Below are positions 21,270 through 32,400 of a stretch of DNA of 64,000 nucleotides, piece by piece. Source of the stretch: Aureobasidium sp. EXF-3400. Lineage: Eukaryota; Ascomycota; Dothideomycetes; Dothideales; Saccotheciaceae. Both the position numbers and the translations under genes were made by a program. The stretch covers positions 23,968 through 87,967 of the forward strand of contig SWBL01000215.1 in NCBI GenBank assembly GCA_024195585.1, given 5' to 3'. Numbering within the stretch: position 1 is the first letter of the stretch; each line of letters starts with the position of its first letter. Below the pieces are notes generated by a model. The model was not told where the DNA came from, did no database searches, and saw only the letters and a program-made list of their open reading frames with translations.

Positions 21270-22418
21270 TGGTTTACTCGAAGAAACACGACCGTGCCGA
21301 CACTATCAACTAACAAGCAACGGCTACGTTCTGTCTTTTCGAGGCTCCAATGTATGGCTTTCTGAGAAAAGTCTCGTACTGCATCACTATCTTCGCACTT
21401 TATATGTTTGCTTTCACACATCGCTTATCCGGTAGTTTACTCTATAGCTCGTTTCGCTTATCTGGTAGTTTACTCTATAGCTCGTTTACTCTGAACAAAA
21501 CACCAACATTACTCAATGAATACAAATACAGCTACCAAAAAATGTCATTTTCTCGAGATAATGTCTCTTACCAAAGAAATGTCGTATGTTCCCACTGATA
21601 CTAGCTATTTTCTAGGGTCAGTCTTCGATGATTAGCATCTCAAGGATCCGTGATGTCTTGTACAACGTGTAGTCAATTCTGCCATTCGGACCATGTTTGC
21701 AGAACACATTCTCGATTGTCAGTTTACCTTCCTCGATGTTTAGTCTTTGAAACGATGACTAGAGATACCTATAATGACGGAGGGTGCTTTGCAGCTCAGC
21801 AGTTGCATACATTACTCTATACTTCCTTGGAGCCCACTATAGCTGGTGTTTGTAAATGCTACCCTACAAACCACCTTTGTAGTGATCTGTTTCTCTTTGG
21901 CAAAGAATATAGCGTTTCTAGGATGTTTTAATCACCGAGTGGATCACCCCAAAGACACAATAGTATTCGGGCCAGGGATACATCCGGAGAGTCTCTAGGA
22001 TATTGTCAATAACATCATGTTTCCTGTCATCGTCACGTACTAAAATGAATATCCACGTTTGGAGAGAATGTTACTCTGCATTTCGGTATAAATTGCACTA
22101 AACTTTCAACATACGTGTCAATGGGAAAAGGTAGGTTGAAAACATTCATTTCTTGCGGGCATCTTCATAACGATAAGAATGTAAAGGGAAAGGTTTAGTA
22201 CTACAATAAACAGTGATGAAGCATCTAAAATGAAGTAAAGCGTAAAGAGACGCTCATCAGAAAGGTAGTATCAAAGAAAAGAAAAAGCGCTACCTCCCAA
22301 AAAGAACAAGAACAGAGAAAAAAAAACATCATGTGTCCGGGCGAAATCTACCAAGCAGATCCGGACATTGCGAATTCGAAAAAAGTGGTCGTAAGAAGAA
22401 GGGAAGGAAGAAAAGTCA
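21270..22418. other. Intergenic region between convergent genes
   Basis: 1149 nt of AT-richer DNA between the 3' ends of the unknown gene and ASE1. It includes a 33-nt tandem duplication at 21422-21487. No supportable gene. Confidence 0.5.
21422..21487. repeat. 33-nt direct tandem duplication
   Basis: Two adjacent copies, 21422-21454 and 21455-21487, starting CGCTTATC and ending CTCGTTT, differ at one base (C/T). The array lies in the 3' flank of the unknown gene, about 150 nt after its stop codon. It looks like a recent local duplication. Confidence 0.9.
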
Positions 22419-24957
22419 TCAAAACGTTTCACCAACGTCAGACCATGCAGCCTCGCTGCCATCGTCAGAAGCGCCTATCGCTCGAACTTTGGGACCGAAG
22501 CCCTTGCCAGCACCTCCGTAGGCGCTGTCCTCAGGTGAGTCGCGATTGACTGTGCGGACCTTGCCATAATAAGGCATTCGGGCATCTATCTCGTCATCAT
22601 CGGAAGCATCAGTGTAAGTCTCCCAATTCTCAGAACCAGACACGGCTGAGTTGGATGTCTCAACAGACGAAGCGTTGGACGTTTGTCGGGCCATAGCTGG
22701 TGCTGGCGGTGCGGCAGGGTACTCGAAACGTGGCGAAGGTCGCGGTATCGCTGCAGCATAATGATGCGTGGCCTGAGATGCCGGTCGTGACGAAGCGGTG
22801 GACTGGTAGGTGCGAACGGAACGCAACGAGCTGCGGTCGCTGTAAGGATCTTCAGGGCTCATGTGACGTATGATGCTGCCACTACGCTCAAAGGATATGT
22901 CGGCGTTGTTGACAGGGCACGGGGTCTCAGGTGGTGAGAAGAAGTCGCGTGACAGAGCCATAGGTCGGGGAGGAGGAGCCATGCGGCTACGAAGAGTGCT
23001 GCTAAGAGCACTGCTATCAGATTCTGTTCTGCAATGGCCCAGAGGGCCAGGGGGAGGGCGACGTGCAGTCGAAGTGCCAGCTTGAAGCATGTTGGTCAGG
23101 GGCTGACGGCCAGGAATTCTGGAAGGACTGCGGAGACTACCCGGACCGACCGAAGCTGCAAACGAGGAGTTAGACGATGAATGCGATAAGGGAGGGCCCA
23201 TGACAGACGAGGCCAAAGGATTGCGCGAGGCGGTAGGTGTCTTGGATCGCGGAGGACCGCGCAGAGTCTGATTCTTGATAGCCGTTGTGGGAGCAGTTGC
23301 AGCTGCAGATTTGGGACGAACGGTCGAGGGCGGGACGGATGACGACGGGGTCTTCGATCGAGGAGGGATAGATGGTGTTTTGGATCGGACTGAGCCCTGG
23401 GAAGACGGCTTCTGCGATGTGGCTTCCAGTTCATCCAGGTAGCGTTCGCCGTGGACGAGGAAGGGGCGACCGTATTCTTCCTCCCATTCTTCGAGAATCT
23501 GGCGCAGATCGCTTTCCACCTTGGGTAAATCTTTTGCGATACGCTTGCGCATCTTTTCCTCGCGCAAAAGTCGTGTAGGGTCACGCTTTTCGCCCTTCTG
23601 ACCACGGAGCATCAGACGAGAGGCATCTTGCGACGAGGCAGCCAAGTCATCACGATCCTTGACGAGCGAGCGGTACTTGTCGACCATGGCCAGTGTGGGC
23701 GCACGCTGCTCCTTCAGAGCCTCGAGTCGGGCAATCTCGGCCTCGTGAGCCTCGAGCAAGGCGTCTGAGTAGACATCTGACATGTGGTTAGTCATTAAAA
23801 CATCCTGAGCTGCTGCTTAACTCACCTGAAAAGGCTGGCGTGAACTCGAGCATCTCTTCTTCGCAGAAATAGAGACCATCCCAGAGCTCCTGTAGCTTGA
23901 ATCTGGCATCTTCGACAAACAGGTGCAAGTTTTGACGTTTCAGCTCGTTCAGACGAGCCAGCTCATCCTCGAACTCGTTGACGGCGCGTAGACCACATCC
24001 TCTGTTACTGGCCAAGAATGGTTTGCGCTCACTCTCATCGACTCCCAATTTATCCCATAATGCTACGATGGCCTCTTTCAGCTCTTCCAGTCTGACCTCA
24101 CGGTTACGCTTCTCGGCCAGCAGTTTTTCCTTCCTGTTCCTCAGTCGGTTCAAATCGTCTTGGTGCAGGCCTAGTTGTTCGGGAGCATTGCGAGCGTGCT
24201 TAACGATAGTGCTGTCCACCTGGGCCTGAGGAGTGCCTAGTTCACCCCAGAGCATGATAATCTCTTCTGCTAGAGTCTGCACTGTGACCAGTCGCTTGTT
24301 GTATTCTTCGTAGACGCGAGTGAAAGCATTGTCCAGAGAATTGACGTATGAGGGCGACACATCAAACGAGGCAGGAACTTTGGAATTGGGCGAGGTGGGA
24401 GGGAGCTTAATGGTGACGAAGGATGGTTCGAGATGAGAGGCGTATGATTCAAGCGCTTCGGCGAGTTCTGTCTTGTGGGTCAGTAAACAGTGGACTGGAA
24501 GCAAAGCTGGTAGCACGCACTCTTGATCTGTTCGTAACGTTCGCGATGGATCTTGGAGACGGTGTTTTGCTTCTCTCGGAGAGAAGTGATGCAGTCGCGC
24601 AGGGGTAATGTGATGGCCAGATCCGAGTCTTGGTAGTCGCTGTCTCGGTGGGGCTTGTCGTCGACCAGGGCGGCCTCCATCTGGCGGATCGACTTGATCA
24701 GGCGGCGGGCCTCATCTGTCAGGTCATGCTTTTCTCTGGCAGAGCACGTCAGCACTGTGTATTATTATGCGCGGACTCAATGGGTCGGCTCACTTTGCGA
24801 CTAGCTTGAGCTGGTTGTTGAGTGTTTCAGAGAGCGCAGCGAACAGCTCCGACTCACGCTCGTCGCGCTCGTGTGTGGGCAGGCCGATCTCATCGAAGAA
24901 GCCATGCAGCTGGTTGATGATGGTTGTGACTTGGTGAGATAGATGACCAGTATCCAT
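22419..24957 (-). CDS. ASE1: Microtubule-associated protein ASE1/PRC1/MAP65
   Basis: Four exons, 24957-24794, 24735-24521, 24467-23826 and 23776-22419, with introns of 58, 53 and 49 nt, give 792 residues. The protein crosslinks antiparallel microtubules in the spindle midzone. The start (MDTGHLSHQVTTIINQLHGF, then DEIGLPTHERDERESELF) is typical of fungal ASE1. Long coiled-coil stretches alternate with the repeated LW-ELG / LWDKLGV / LWDGLYF motifs of the MAP65 family. The basic microtubule-binding part (KRDPTRLLREEKMRKRIAKDLPKV) lies in exon 4, and the last 300 residues are Ser/Pro/Arg-rich with several S/T-P sites suited to mitotic kinases. The second intron uses GTGCGT and the acceptor ACAG, giving QIKKLAEALESYASHLEP. 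An in-frame upstream segment exists, but the conserved start is the chosen ATG. Confidence 0.93.
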
Positions 24958-27900
24958 GTCGTCGGAAAGGGCAAGGGCGGTCGGCCGAGGAAAGAGCTGC
25001 CGGCAGCCTGTGAGGGAAAGTGCAAAGGTCCAAAACGTCAAATGTCAGAGTGTTTAGGGCATGTAGCAGCTTCTGCTTGTAGAAAGCGTCTGGCGAGTCG
25101 TGTGCAAGCGCGTCGTTCGTCGTTCACGCCAATGTCGGCAGTCTGGAGTAGCGTGCTTCCAGATCCAACGAGATTATCTTCCAAACGTGTCTGCTGCTTC
25201 TACAAGGGTGTTATCCTATCACTCTTCCGCGGCACAAGACGTCAACAAAGAGGAAAGCAGAGAGATCCAGAATTGCGGTAGCCGTCGGCGCCAAATCACT
25301 TCGCCATGCTCTGTACTTAACACTGAGTTCGTCTTTGTTGTTTGGTACGCCACCCGCGTGCGTTGCCCAGCAACCACCTTGTACAACCTCCACCATCCAA
25401 CTTCTTGTCAAGTCCCTCGCCGAACCACAACTGAATCCTACATGGCTGTCTGCCGTCCCTTGCTAAACCCTGCCTGTTTTGAGTGTAGCCATAGTCTATT
25501 TCACTCGACCAAATCACCTGTGTTACCCGCCCCTTGGCTCTTGTCGCACTACCCAATTCCCGTGGCCAAGCACCTCACCCTGGCCTTCGAGGAAGACCTC
25601 ACAGAATTGCATCAAACATCGCATACTGACCTGGTATACCACTGAGGTATGTTCTTTGCTGACACTCTGCACCTGTCAATGGATATCTGGCCACGTTTAC
25701 GTTCAAAATTTGGTGGACACATCGTTCATCTAATAAAGCGCCTAATGACTGGTTTCTGTTAGAATGCCGCTTGTCAACGACAAGATGTTCGTGAACCTAT
25801 CATCAACACATTATCCGCGTCTTAATGACATGTTAATCTCGCAACGTGTTAGACTCCAATTCTTCATCGACTCGATGGAGGTCATCATGGTTTTGATCAT
25901 GTCAGCGGAATTGTTGATTGAGGACTGCTCTCCCCGGTTCGTCTTGGTTGACTACACAACGACCCACCAGATTTACCGCAGTGCTGAGATATGTCTTCTC
26001 CATATGCAAGAGATGGTCACACTCTCATCACCCACCTCTACGGTCGTAAGCTTCGGAATATGCAAAGTCGCTTTCCACAGATAAAGGAGTAGAGGAAGCC
26101 GACGAAGTCGCAACCCTCACTGCAAATCACCCCATCTTGCAAGATATCGTGTCCTCCGCTGCGTACGACTCGACAATCTCTAGCAGAAGATCTAGGATGA
26201 GCAGAGAACTCCACCCCGTTATGATCACCGCCAGGTGGTGAGGCCCAACAATCATTGTCGCTACATTTTTCCTTTGGCGTACACACCCATTACGCATGTC
26301 GATGATGAGTTGTTATCACTGTCCACCACACGCCACAAGGTGCCTCGTTTTTAGTGAGACACTGGCATGTGAACTCTCTCCTTGATCAGAACATCAGTAG
26401 ATCTTTGGATGATCTCAGTCGGTCTGTACAGAGCATTGACTTGTGGAATCACAACGTTCACTCTGGTCTTCATCAGGGAGAGTCCTGGCGTCATCTAGTG
26501 ATGCCTAGTGGCTTTGATTGTCGTCGTGCGGTATACACCGTCTGGCGTAGCCTGATGATCAGGTCCGATCCGTGATTGGCAGACCGGTTCCGCGCACTAG
26601 CAAAGAAGTCCTACAAGCACCGGAATCTTCAACGGCCCTAGCATTGCAATGTCCAGTGCGTTGGAGAACAGGAGTCATTCTTCCGGAGTCTTGGTTCCAC
26701 AAGCCCTCCTGTACTGAACCTCTCGATATTCTGTGACTCCCGATGCTGAGAGACCAGCCCTGCACGGCGGAGAAAGCCCAGTGTCAACACAACCTCTCCG
26801 TGTAAAAAAAATTCATGCCACCCACACGATGCGGATCATCCAACTCTATCATGGTTAAGACGACCGACAGTACACTTCTGTTTTGTTGAGGTCGTCGGTA
26901 GACCTTTGGACGATCTCCCAGTCCTCGTTGACTGCTGTTGAAGTGCAAAGATACTCGCATGTCGATGCGACTGATGGATGTTTCGTCTTATCAACGGTCA
27001 CCTCAACCATCTACAGTTATCTTTGTAGATCTGCCCAGGATCTACCCAGTGCAGCTCGAGAGAATAAGATTCATGGTCTGTGCAAAGGTATCCACTGGTA
27101 GTTGCTCGACGTACGTACGTGTGCAATCAAATATCCTGACAGCTGGGAATCTTAGGATGTCCATGGAGTCATGAACCCTGCGGCCTCATATCCTGGTTGA
27201 CGTACGGATACAGTCTTGTCTGTTGCTTGCATTGCTGCTCCACTCTTGACGTCCGATCTAACTTCGGAGTAGTGCAAATCTCTGTTCATCGTCATTTTGT
27301 TAACCAACTTCTCCATGTCGTCGCCTGTCATGCCACACGTAAACCCCGGCTGCCTGGTCGGTCGTTTCAAAACTCGAGATCTTGACACTGTGACAGCAAA
27401 CATGTCAAACTGCAAGGTGGGAGGATCTAGCTCTGTGCTTCCAAGACAATAGAATCCTGCAAGGGATGGATAGATTGCCCTTTGGATTTTCGATAAATCG
27501 TATATGCTGTCCTATCGTTTTCGTGCATGTCGTGCTCGTGTAGCTACTCAAAGTTTGTCGCGCGCACTCGCATAGCGGCGGCCTTTGCTTGGCAGCGCGC
27601 CTTGATTATGCAGGTGACGATCGCAAGATATCGAGGTCGACTTCTCGCACGTACGAGATTACGGATCTTCATTTTCTTGTTTGGTTGACTTGATAGTAAG
27701 AGCATCGACTTCACGCCATTACAAAGACTTCCTTGATGCGCATGTACTATGACAACATTTTCACAAGCAACGAGGAACGCCCCGAAAGAGACTTTGAGAC
27801 CTACTGGTCCGAAAGATCAGAGTTATTCGTATGCCACACAGGTACAACTACCGTTCTACAGCGGCGGCGCTCCAGGCTGAGACAGAGGAACTCACGCAAC

Positions 27901-28299
27901 GGCTGTCCCGACCATGACGTTGCAGCGGTTTGTCAGTGGCTCGAGACACGACTTCTTTGTCGGTAATCACAATCATCTAATCAATCGTATGGTCCTTATC
28001 GAATTGGGAGCGACATGTCATATGTACCACTGCGGCGGAGTCGGCCTAAGCTACTTTCATTATACTGGGCTATCGAATGTTGAATTAACCTCCTTTATAT
28101 TTCTCAGCCTCTCCGTGTGCGGCGCGAGCATACAAGATGCAGGCGCTGTTTATTCGCTAGCGCGCAAACCTTCGGCAATCAAGAGTCTCGCGAAAATTCT
28201 ACGGCCGGTCGACGCGATTGCCAAATCTATCGACTTGACTCGACTCGAACCTCGCATCACTCGCTCTTTATTGAAAATTACCGACAACGATATTCTGTT

Positions 28300-28341
28300 C
28301 AGCTCAGCTCAGCCCAGCTCATACAGCAACGAGCTGAGCTG
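28300..28341. repeat. Perfect 11-nt inverted repeat
   Basis: CAGCTCAGCTC at 28300-28310 and GAGCTGAGCTG at 28331-28341 form a perfect 11-bp stem with a 20-nt loop. A further copy, CAGCTCAGCTG, lies at 28418-28428. It could be a cruciform, a binding-site cluster or a remnant of an element. Confidence 0.85.
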
Positions 28342-29310
28342 TAATAATTCGCCCGCCCCGTGTCTCGTGATAATTTGACAAAACCTAGAAACCCCCTTCC
28401 AATCTGGCCGCCATCATCAGCTCAGCTGTATTTGTAGAGCAATGCTTATGCACGGTACCTTGCAGACTAGCTCGCGGGCCAAGCCGCACGGACTACGGAC
28501 TAGCTGCCGAGCTTGAACAGAAAAAAGATCTTCAACCGCGGCGGGTGTTCAACCGGCGTGGAACGTGAGCTGTCCGGCGCTTCCATGTTTTGTTGACCAG
28601 GTTTCTTCGGCGTCCATCTCTCTGCCCTCGGGTTCCTGCAGGGATATTCGCACTGTGTTAGTCAAGACCATACTGGACGCGGTGCAGTCTGCGTACTCCA
28701 GCTCAAACTGAAACCTCGTCGTGTAGCCCTAAAGCATGCCGTGCCATTATCAATTGACTCCAGGCCACTGATATCAGCCCTGCTAGCTTCACGTGAAGAG
28801 CCACGGGGACGTCAATAAGGTTAGTCTCAACTGATTGGGGCACGGACAAGGTGCTCAAAACGGCTTCAGCGTGGCCATCGACTATCCAAGCTCGGTAGGT
28901 GTCCGTATGTCTGCATCTTCCAAGTGCTCAACCTAGCTGCAGCCTCTGCAGCACGCACTAAAGGATAGGTGATTTTGGTTGATGCCCAGTCCTCTGATCA
29001 CTTGCCTGATCTGATCCAAGTCTAACCATTCGATCTTCGCCGGGTGTTTAGTCTGTCTGGACCTGGGACCCACGCTGCCACGCAGCTCGCGCTTTTAGCA
29101 CATCGTTCTCCTTTATGCTTGTTTTTCCACACCCTCCCCACTAAAGATAGCCATGTCTCAAGCGTCCTTACGGCCTCAGCTGCAGACTCCGATCATGTCA
29201 AGCGAGTCACGGGCGTAAAGTTTGGGTTGACTGTCAAGGAACCGTTGAAGTGGGTGGTGTACCGAGCCAACGTGCGCCGGTATCATCATGGCATTGTTGC
29301 TGTCCATCCC

Positions 29311-29322
29311 TTTATACATATA
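29311..29322 (+). promoter_or_regulatory. TATA box candidate of the synthetase gene
   Basis: TTTATACATATA, about 120 nt before the ATG at 29441, in an otherwise pyrimidine-rich leader. Use of the site is inferred from position. Confidence 0.4.
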
Positions 29323-29440
29323 GGCTCCTCGTGCGCCTCTTCGTGGCTGGCAGTTGTATCCCTTCTTTTTATCAATATTCTCTCCCTTTACTCGAAGTGT
29401 GTTTTCAGAGTCCCTATCGTCCTCACGTATATCATCAGCC

Positions 29441-32400
29441 ATGGACAGGACTGCTATCGCCAACTACGTCTTGCAAGACAAAACAACAAATATGAGCCAT
29501 GATGAAACTGCTCTTTCAAATTGCTTGAACGCTGCTATGAACAACCCTTATATCAACAAGACCAACCTCCTTGCATCGATACCATTGTCTAACGACACCA
29601 CACTCGCTTCTCTACGACTCCTCACATCATTACTCAACACACTCCCAGGATCCTGGCCGACATTCGAGCTTTCATGCTGTTTCTCGAGACTGTGGAACCT
29701 TCTACCCGAGGAGGTGAAATCGGGTAGAGACACACAACACAACGCCCTTCTGGACGCCTTATCACAACAAATCAAGAACACATATTCAGATATCTGCTCT
29801 CTTCTCCCTGAATCAGACACACCTGCAGCCTACGGTGCTTCATCATCAAACCCTGTCAGCCACAAAAAGCTGCATCAGTTTGTGAAGAACTTCAGTCTAC
29901 CCACCAAGCAGACCACTGGAACCAGGTCGGTCGTTGCCTTGGCTTTGCCAAATGGTCCCGTGCTGGGATTGGCTCTTCTGGCTACTGCAAACTATTACAC
30001 AGCAGCACCCGTGACAGTGGCTTCCGGACCGGAACAATTTCAAAGCGATGTTATGCAATCAGGAGCCAGTGTGGTCCTCGTCACCCGACCGGATGTTCAG
30101 AGACTAGGACTGGACAACTCTTGGGTCCATGAGGCTGGTATTGAGGTGATTCTAGTCGAGTCCAACGATGATGCAACTTTCGACATGACTTACAGCAATG
30201 GATCTCCCATGGTCGTCAGCTCAAAATCTAAGCCCAACGGATCTGATGACATCGCGCTTGTACTTTTCACATCGGGCACTTCTGGCAAGAAGAAGGTTGT
30301 CCCTTACACTGTTCACACTCTCATGTCCGGTGTTGGCTTCGTCATCGAATCATGGGGACTGACCAAGGACGATATCTGCATCAACATGATGCCTCTCTTC
30401 CACGTTGGTGGTATTGTCAGAAACCTCTTTGCTCCCATCATGGCTGGTGGTTCGACAATCTGCTGCCCAGCTTTTGATGCCAACCTGTTCTGGGATGTCG
30501 TTGAGGATCTGCAACCGACCTGGTACTACGCATCTCCGTCAATGCATTCAGTCATTCTTGAAGAAGGCCGCAACCGCCCGACAGCACTGGACAACTGCAA
30601 CATGAGACTTATCTGCAACGCAGCTGGCGGTCTCTTGCCTTCGCTCGCATGTACGCTACGTGACACTTTCAACTGTATCGTTCTTCCTAGTTACGGCATG
30701 ACAGAGTGCATGCCAATCTCAAGTCCTCCTCTCGACTACCAACTCGACCGATCTGGCACATCTGGAGTCAGTGTTGGTCCAGACATGGCCATTCTCGATG
30801 GCAATGACAGCAGACTCCCTATTGACACAGTCGGCCGCATCGCCGTAAGAGGCGCACCTGTCTTCGGAGGTTACCTCAAAGACAACGATGTCTTGGACAC
30901 CTCATGCTTCACAGCCGATGGCTGGTTCGATACTGGTGATATGGGTTATCTGGATGCAGATGGCTACCTTTACGTGACCGGCAGAAGCAAGGAGGTCATC
31001 AACAGAGGTGGTGAGCTGATCTCTCCATTCGAGATCGAGGAAGCTGTCGTCACTGCTGCTAAGCGTGAGGGCAACCCTCTCTTCGGTCGCGTCTCCGCTG
31101 CTCTTGCCTTCTCGATGCCTCACGATGTCTTGCAAGAAGTTCCAGGTGTAGTTCTCGTCACCCCTCTTGGTGCTCGTCGTGCCGATATCAAGACTGTTCA
31201 GGAGGCCCTGAAGGACTCCCTGAGCCAAGTCAAGTGGCCCGCCTATGTTGTGTACATGGACGACCTTCCCAAAAACAACAACAAGATTCTTCGTATCAAG
31301 CTTGCAGAGCGTCTCGGCCTAAGCGAGATCACTGACGAGACTCCTCTTGCGGATCGCCATTTCGAAGCAGCCTGCCCTCCACCAAACACCCCTCTAAGCA
31401 CTCGCATCGGTGGTTCTATTTGTTCTTTCGACGCAGCATATGTATCCCGAAAGCTCTCGTCAGTCTTCGGCATGGACATCGACATTGCTGTCAGAAAGGC
31501 ATCCCATGATGGATACCCAGAGGCTTTCCTTGCCCCTCGCAAGAACTCGACCGTCACACCAGTCATGTCAAGCTACCCCAGCTTCGATTCTCTTCTGCGT
31601 GCTGAGCTTGATGGTTACAACATCCCCAGCAAAGTGCACTGCCTCGACGTTCCCTTGCCCAGAGACAGACAAGGATCCGTTGACAACGCTCAGCTGGAGA
31701 CCTTGATCGAATCCGAGTCTGACGAGCTCACAGGAGACATGAGTGCCACTGAAGCCAAGATTGCCGAAGTCTTCGTTCGCATCCTCTCATGTGCTGCTTC
31801 TGAGCTCACTCCCGAGTCGGACTTCTTCGCTCTCGGAGGTGACAGTCTTCGTGCTGGCCGCTTGTTGTCTGAACTCCGTAAAGAGTTCAAGGTCCGCTTG
31901 CCCATCGATTTGCTCTTTGTTCACAGCGGCATTGCCGCTTTGGCTAAGAACATCGACGACATGCGTGGTCCTACTGACGAGAAGCATGCCGCTGCTGAAG
32001 TCGAGCAGGCTCCTGTCAATGTTGGTTGTGAGAAGACCCACAGCTCCACCAACCCCATCGTCCTCATCATCCAGCTTATCCCTCTCGGCTTGCTCTACCC
32101 CATGAAGCGTGCCTTGACTTGGACATGTTTCATGTACATGCTCAGTGCGACTCGCGACTGGGTCACAGCGACCAGACTCATTGGACGTCTCTTCAACCTG
32201 ATCTTGTCTCTGGGTATCGCCAAGGCCATCACTCTGATTGTCTGCCCAGTCGTCGCTATCTTGCTCAAATGGATCATCATGGGTACATACAAGGAAGGTG
32301 TTTACCCCATGTGGGGACCTTACCACATGCGCTGGTGGTTCACCGACAAAGTTATCACTATCTTCGGAAAAGGTGTCTTCGGTCAATCTGAATTCGGCAC

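Larger units (their letters stand above)
24958..29440. other. Gene-poor region upstream of the synthetase gene
   Basis: 4.5 kb between divergent genes with no ORF I trust. Short stretches recur in diverged form: CAGTAGATCTTTGGATGATCTC at 26395-26416 against the copy at 26896-26917 (3 differences in 22). CGCATGTCGATG also occurs twice (near 26294 and 26956). Weakly similar coding-like segments (FVNL/FVDL...YP.L) occur near 25790 and 27025. This suggests decayed duplicates of a gene or element. The right part carries the CAGCTCAGCTC inverted repeat and, near 29311, the synthetase promoter. Confidence 0.4.

Noticed and set aside
25100..25645. 181-codon + strand ORF in the gene-poor region
   Set aside because: Begins without an ATG, and I find no domain or similarity. 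Kept only as intergenic DNA.
27914..28378. 154-codon + strand ORF ending before the inverted repeat
   Set aside because: No motif; runs through the repetitive AGCTC tract; chance ORF more likely than a gene.
29441..31960. Classical amino-acid NRPS adenylation domain or poly-lysine synthetase
   Set aside because: The A4 region reads MPLFHVGG and A8 NRGGELISPFE, as in acyl-CoA synthetases, and the Asp that binds the amino group is absent. No condensation HHxxxDG is present.
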